NCBI GenBank assembly: GCA_964510955.1
Contig: CAZEDW010000011.1
Location: forward strand, 32,326-96,325
Direction: 5' to 3'
Length of the DNA: 64,000 bases
Source: JAFLCM01 sp964510955
GTDB taxonomy: Bacteria > Planctomycetota > Phycisphaerae > Phycisphaerales > UBA1924
The position numbers and the translations under genes are program-made. This document shows, piece after piece, positions 62,214 through 64,000 of the stretch; the first letter of the stretch is position 1, and each line of letters starts with the position of its first letter. A model generated the notes under the pieces. It saw nothing but the letters and a program-made list of their open reading frames with translations. It was not told the origin of the DNA and did not search any database.

Positions 62214-64000
62214 GTTTCCTTCACCCAGCCCTGGCCGCCGCCGGCGTCGCCTGCGTGGCGATCCCGATCATCATCCACCTGCTGTTCCGCCAGCGGCGCA
62301 GGCCGGTGGCATGGGCCGCCATGCGGTTCGTGCTGGAGGCCATCCGCAAGCAACGCAAGCGCCTCCGGCTGGAGACCCTGCTGCTGCTCCTGGCGCGGTG
62401 CCTGATCCTGTGCTGCCTGGGCCTGGCGATCGGGCGTCCCGCTCTGAACAAGGGCGGCCTGTTCGGCGGCTCGGCGGGGCGTGACGTGTACATCCTGCTG
62501 GACAACTCGCTGGCGGCCTCGGCGCGGGCCGAGGGGTCGGGCGGCGCCGGGAAGACCGCGCTGGATCGCCACAAGGACGGCGCCCGGGCGGTCCTTGACG
62601 GCCTGGGAAGCAACGATCGGGCCGGGCTGTTGCTCCTGGGCGGCCCCGCCGACGCGACGGTGGTGCCGGCGTCCCCGGACGTCCGCGCGGTGCGCGAGCT
62701 TGTGGGAGAGGCCCCGCCCTGTGACAGCGCGGCGGACATCGCCGGCGCCCTCGAGGCGCTGGCGGCCAAACTGGGGGCGGCGCCGGCGACCGGCGCGCCG
62801 GCGCGCCGACCGGTCAGCGTCGTGATTCTCAGTGATTTCACGGGCGGGTCCGCCGACCTTTCGCGCCCATTGCCGGTGGCGTTGAAGGGGATCGCGGACG
62901 TGACGGTGCTTTGCTCCCGGCCCGCCGCCGGTCCTCCCGAGGCGCCCGGCAACGTCCAGATCACATCGATGGAGCCGTTGCGCGGCGTCGTGGTCGGCGC
63001 CGGCTCAGCGGGCTCCGAGGCAACGCAGGTGCGCGTCGCGCTCCGGCGGGCGGGGCCAGTGGTTTCGTCCGATGGCGTGACCCAGCTCCGCGTGCGCGTC
63101 GCGGGGGCGAGCGCCCCGCCGACCCCGGCGCAGGTGCGCTGGACCGCGGGCCAGAGCGAGGCGAGCGTGACGGTGCAGCTCGACGCGGGCGCCGGGCCCT
63201 CGGGGGCTTCAGGCGGCGGAGATCGCGATGGTTCGCAGCGCGTGCTGGTGGCAGAGATTGACCGTGACAGCATCCCCGGCGACAACACGCGCCGCCGGGC
63301 CGTCGAGGTGCGTGAGCGGCTGCAGGTCGGCGTGGTGGCGCAGCGGACCTTCGGCTCCGTGGGGCGGGTTGACCGGCTGTCGAGCGCCGACTGGTTCCGG
63401 CTTGCGCTGCGCCCCGGCGAGGGCGCGCCGGTGGAAGTGATCGACATCGAGCCGGCGGCGGTCGATTCCGCCGTGCTGTCGGGGCTGGACGCGGTGGTGC
63501 TACCGGCGCCCGATCAGGTGAAGCCCGACGCGTGGGCAAAGCTGCGAAAGTTCGCCGACGCGGGCGGTCTGGTGATCGTGTCGCCCCCGGAGGGCGCAGG
63601 GGTGCACCTGTGGGCCGACGCGTTCACGAAGGCCATGGGTCTGTCGTGGCGGGTGAGCCGTGAGGTCGCCGGTGGCGACGATGCCAAGAGCGCGGTGCGG
63701 CGCGTGGTTGCGCCGCAGGGTTCGGGCGGGTCATCGCCGGCGGATGTGGGTGCGGGCGTGCCGGGGGGGCTGGGTGGTCCGGGGGGGCCGGGGGTGCGTG
63801 ACGGCGGCACGATCTTTGCGCTGCTGGCGCCGGAGCTTGGCGAGTTGCTGAAGCCCGTGTCGGTGACTCGGTGGCTGACCGTCGACGACGAGCGAGGCCC
63901 GATCCGCCCGCTGCTGAGCCTTGAAGGCGGGGCCCCCTGGCTGCTGGCGGCGCGAGTCGGCTCCGGCGGCGGACCCGAAGCGCCCGCACCCGGGGCCGCG
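62210..64000 (+). CDS. BatA-domain membrane protein, partial (right edge)
   Basis: The first 597 codons are present, and the frame is open to the end of the window. The N-terminus (LHPALAAAGVACVAIPIIIHLL, then RRPVAWAAMRFV) is the BatA/aerotolerance N-terminal domain: membrane helix, His, basic loop, then a second helix LRLETLLLLLARCLILCCLG. A VWA-like part begins at DVYILLDNSLAAS. The rest is an extended periplasmic/cytoplasmic region with Gly-rich linkers. It is co-translated with the DUF58 gene. The C-terminus is missing. Confidence 0.85.
   Translation, partial: MSFLHPALAAAGVACVAIPIIIHLLFRQRRRPVAWAAMRFVLEAIRKQRKRLRLETLLLLLARCLILCCLGLAIGRPALNKGGLFGGSAGRDVYILLDNSLAASARAEGSGGAGKTALDRHKDGARAVLDGLGSNDRAGLLLLGGPADATVVPASPDVRAVRELVGEAPPCDSAADIAGALEALAAKLGAAPATGAPARRPVSVVILSDFTGGSADLSRPLPVALKGIADVTVLCSRPAAGPPEAPGNVQITSMEPLRGVVVGAGSAGSEATQVRVALRRAGPVVSSDGVTQLRVRVAGASAPPTPAQVRWTAGQSEASVTVQLDAGAGPSGASGGGDRDGSQRVLVAEIDRDSIPGDNTRRRAVEVRERLQVGVVAQRTFGSVGRVDRLSSADWFRLALRPGEGAPVEVIDIEPAAVDSAVLSGLDAVVLPAPDQVKPDAWAKLRKFADAGGLVIVSPPEGAGVHLWADAFTKAMGLSWRVSREVAGGDDAKSAVRRVVAPQGSGGSSPADVGAGVPGGLGGPGGPGVRDGGTIFALLAPELGELLKPVSVTRWLTVDDERGPIRPLLSLEGGAPWLLAARVGSGGGPEAPAPGAA

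Overview
The window is a GC-rich chromosomal segment, most likely from a planctomycete of the Phycisphaerae type. The inference rests on several things: secreted proteins ending in paired dockerin-like Asn/Asp motifs, Cys-rich 'ACC...GxC' modules, PEP-CTERM-like tails, a HYExAFE-family protein, a divergent membrane pyrophosphatase, menaquinone synthesis by the futalosine route (MqnD), and type IV-like prepilins with long secreted tails. No rRNA, CRISPR array or complete insertion sequence is seen. One tRNA is present.

Layout. Positions 1-305 hold the start of a secreted protein on the minus strand. A malic enzyme follows (655-2334). Positions 2335-5514 are an accessory region: REP-like repeats, a truncated IS1595-type transposase, a HigB/XRE-like pair, several small ORFs and a class II (leucine-type) tRNA whose anticodon reads UGG, all lying between two identical 68-bp direct repeats. 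Next comes a tightly overlapping minus-strand operon for a 2-oxoacid:ferredoxin oxidoreductase plus a fused flavin/iron-sulfur subunit (5515-9816), then an aldehyde dehydrogenase/rRNA methyltransferase pair.

From 12.7 to 27.3 kb the region is rich in exported proteins: a multi-domain copper oxidase, a GH57 enzyme, a SpoIID-like lipoprotein, a TraB/GumN-like protein, a membrane pyrophosphatase, and an FGE-like protein overlapping a large dockerin-bearing protein. Positions 27.4-34.4 kb hold housekeeping and metabolic genes: a GT9 transferase, a class IV aminotransferase, a GNAT enzyme, an antitoxin/PIN pair, mqnD, an ACT protein, a nucleoside transporter and a hydrolase. After a kelch-type secreted protein come an A-type Fe-S carrier, a HYExAFE protein, a PilZ protein, two tandem paralogous secreted proteins with lysine-rich tails, a GmhB-like phosphatase and an LptF/G permease.

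Positions 44.0-48.5 kb form a four-gene prepilin operon ending in a gene with a roughly 350-residue Ser/Thr/Gly-rich tail. Then follow a lipase-like hydrolase, ddl with an FtsQ-like gene, an agmatinase-family gene, a PEP-CTERM-like protein, a MarR-MacA-MacB-TolC efflux operon, a TPR protein with two RNA polymerase alpha-CTD-like domains, and a DUF58-BatA pair running off the right end.

The most unusual item is the leucine-type tRNA with a proline anticodon inside the repeat-flanked island. If expressed and charged by LeuRS it would insert leucine at proline codons.
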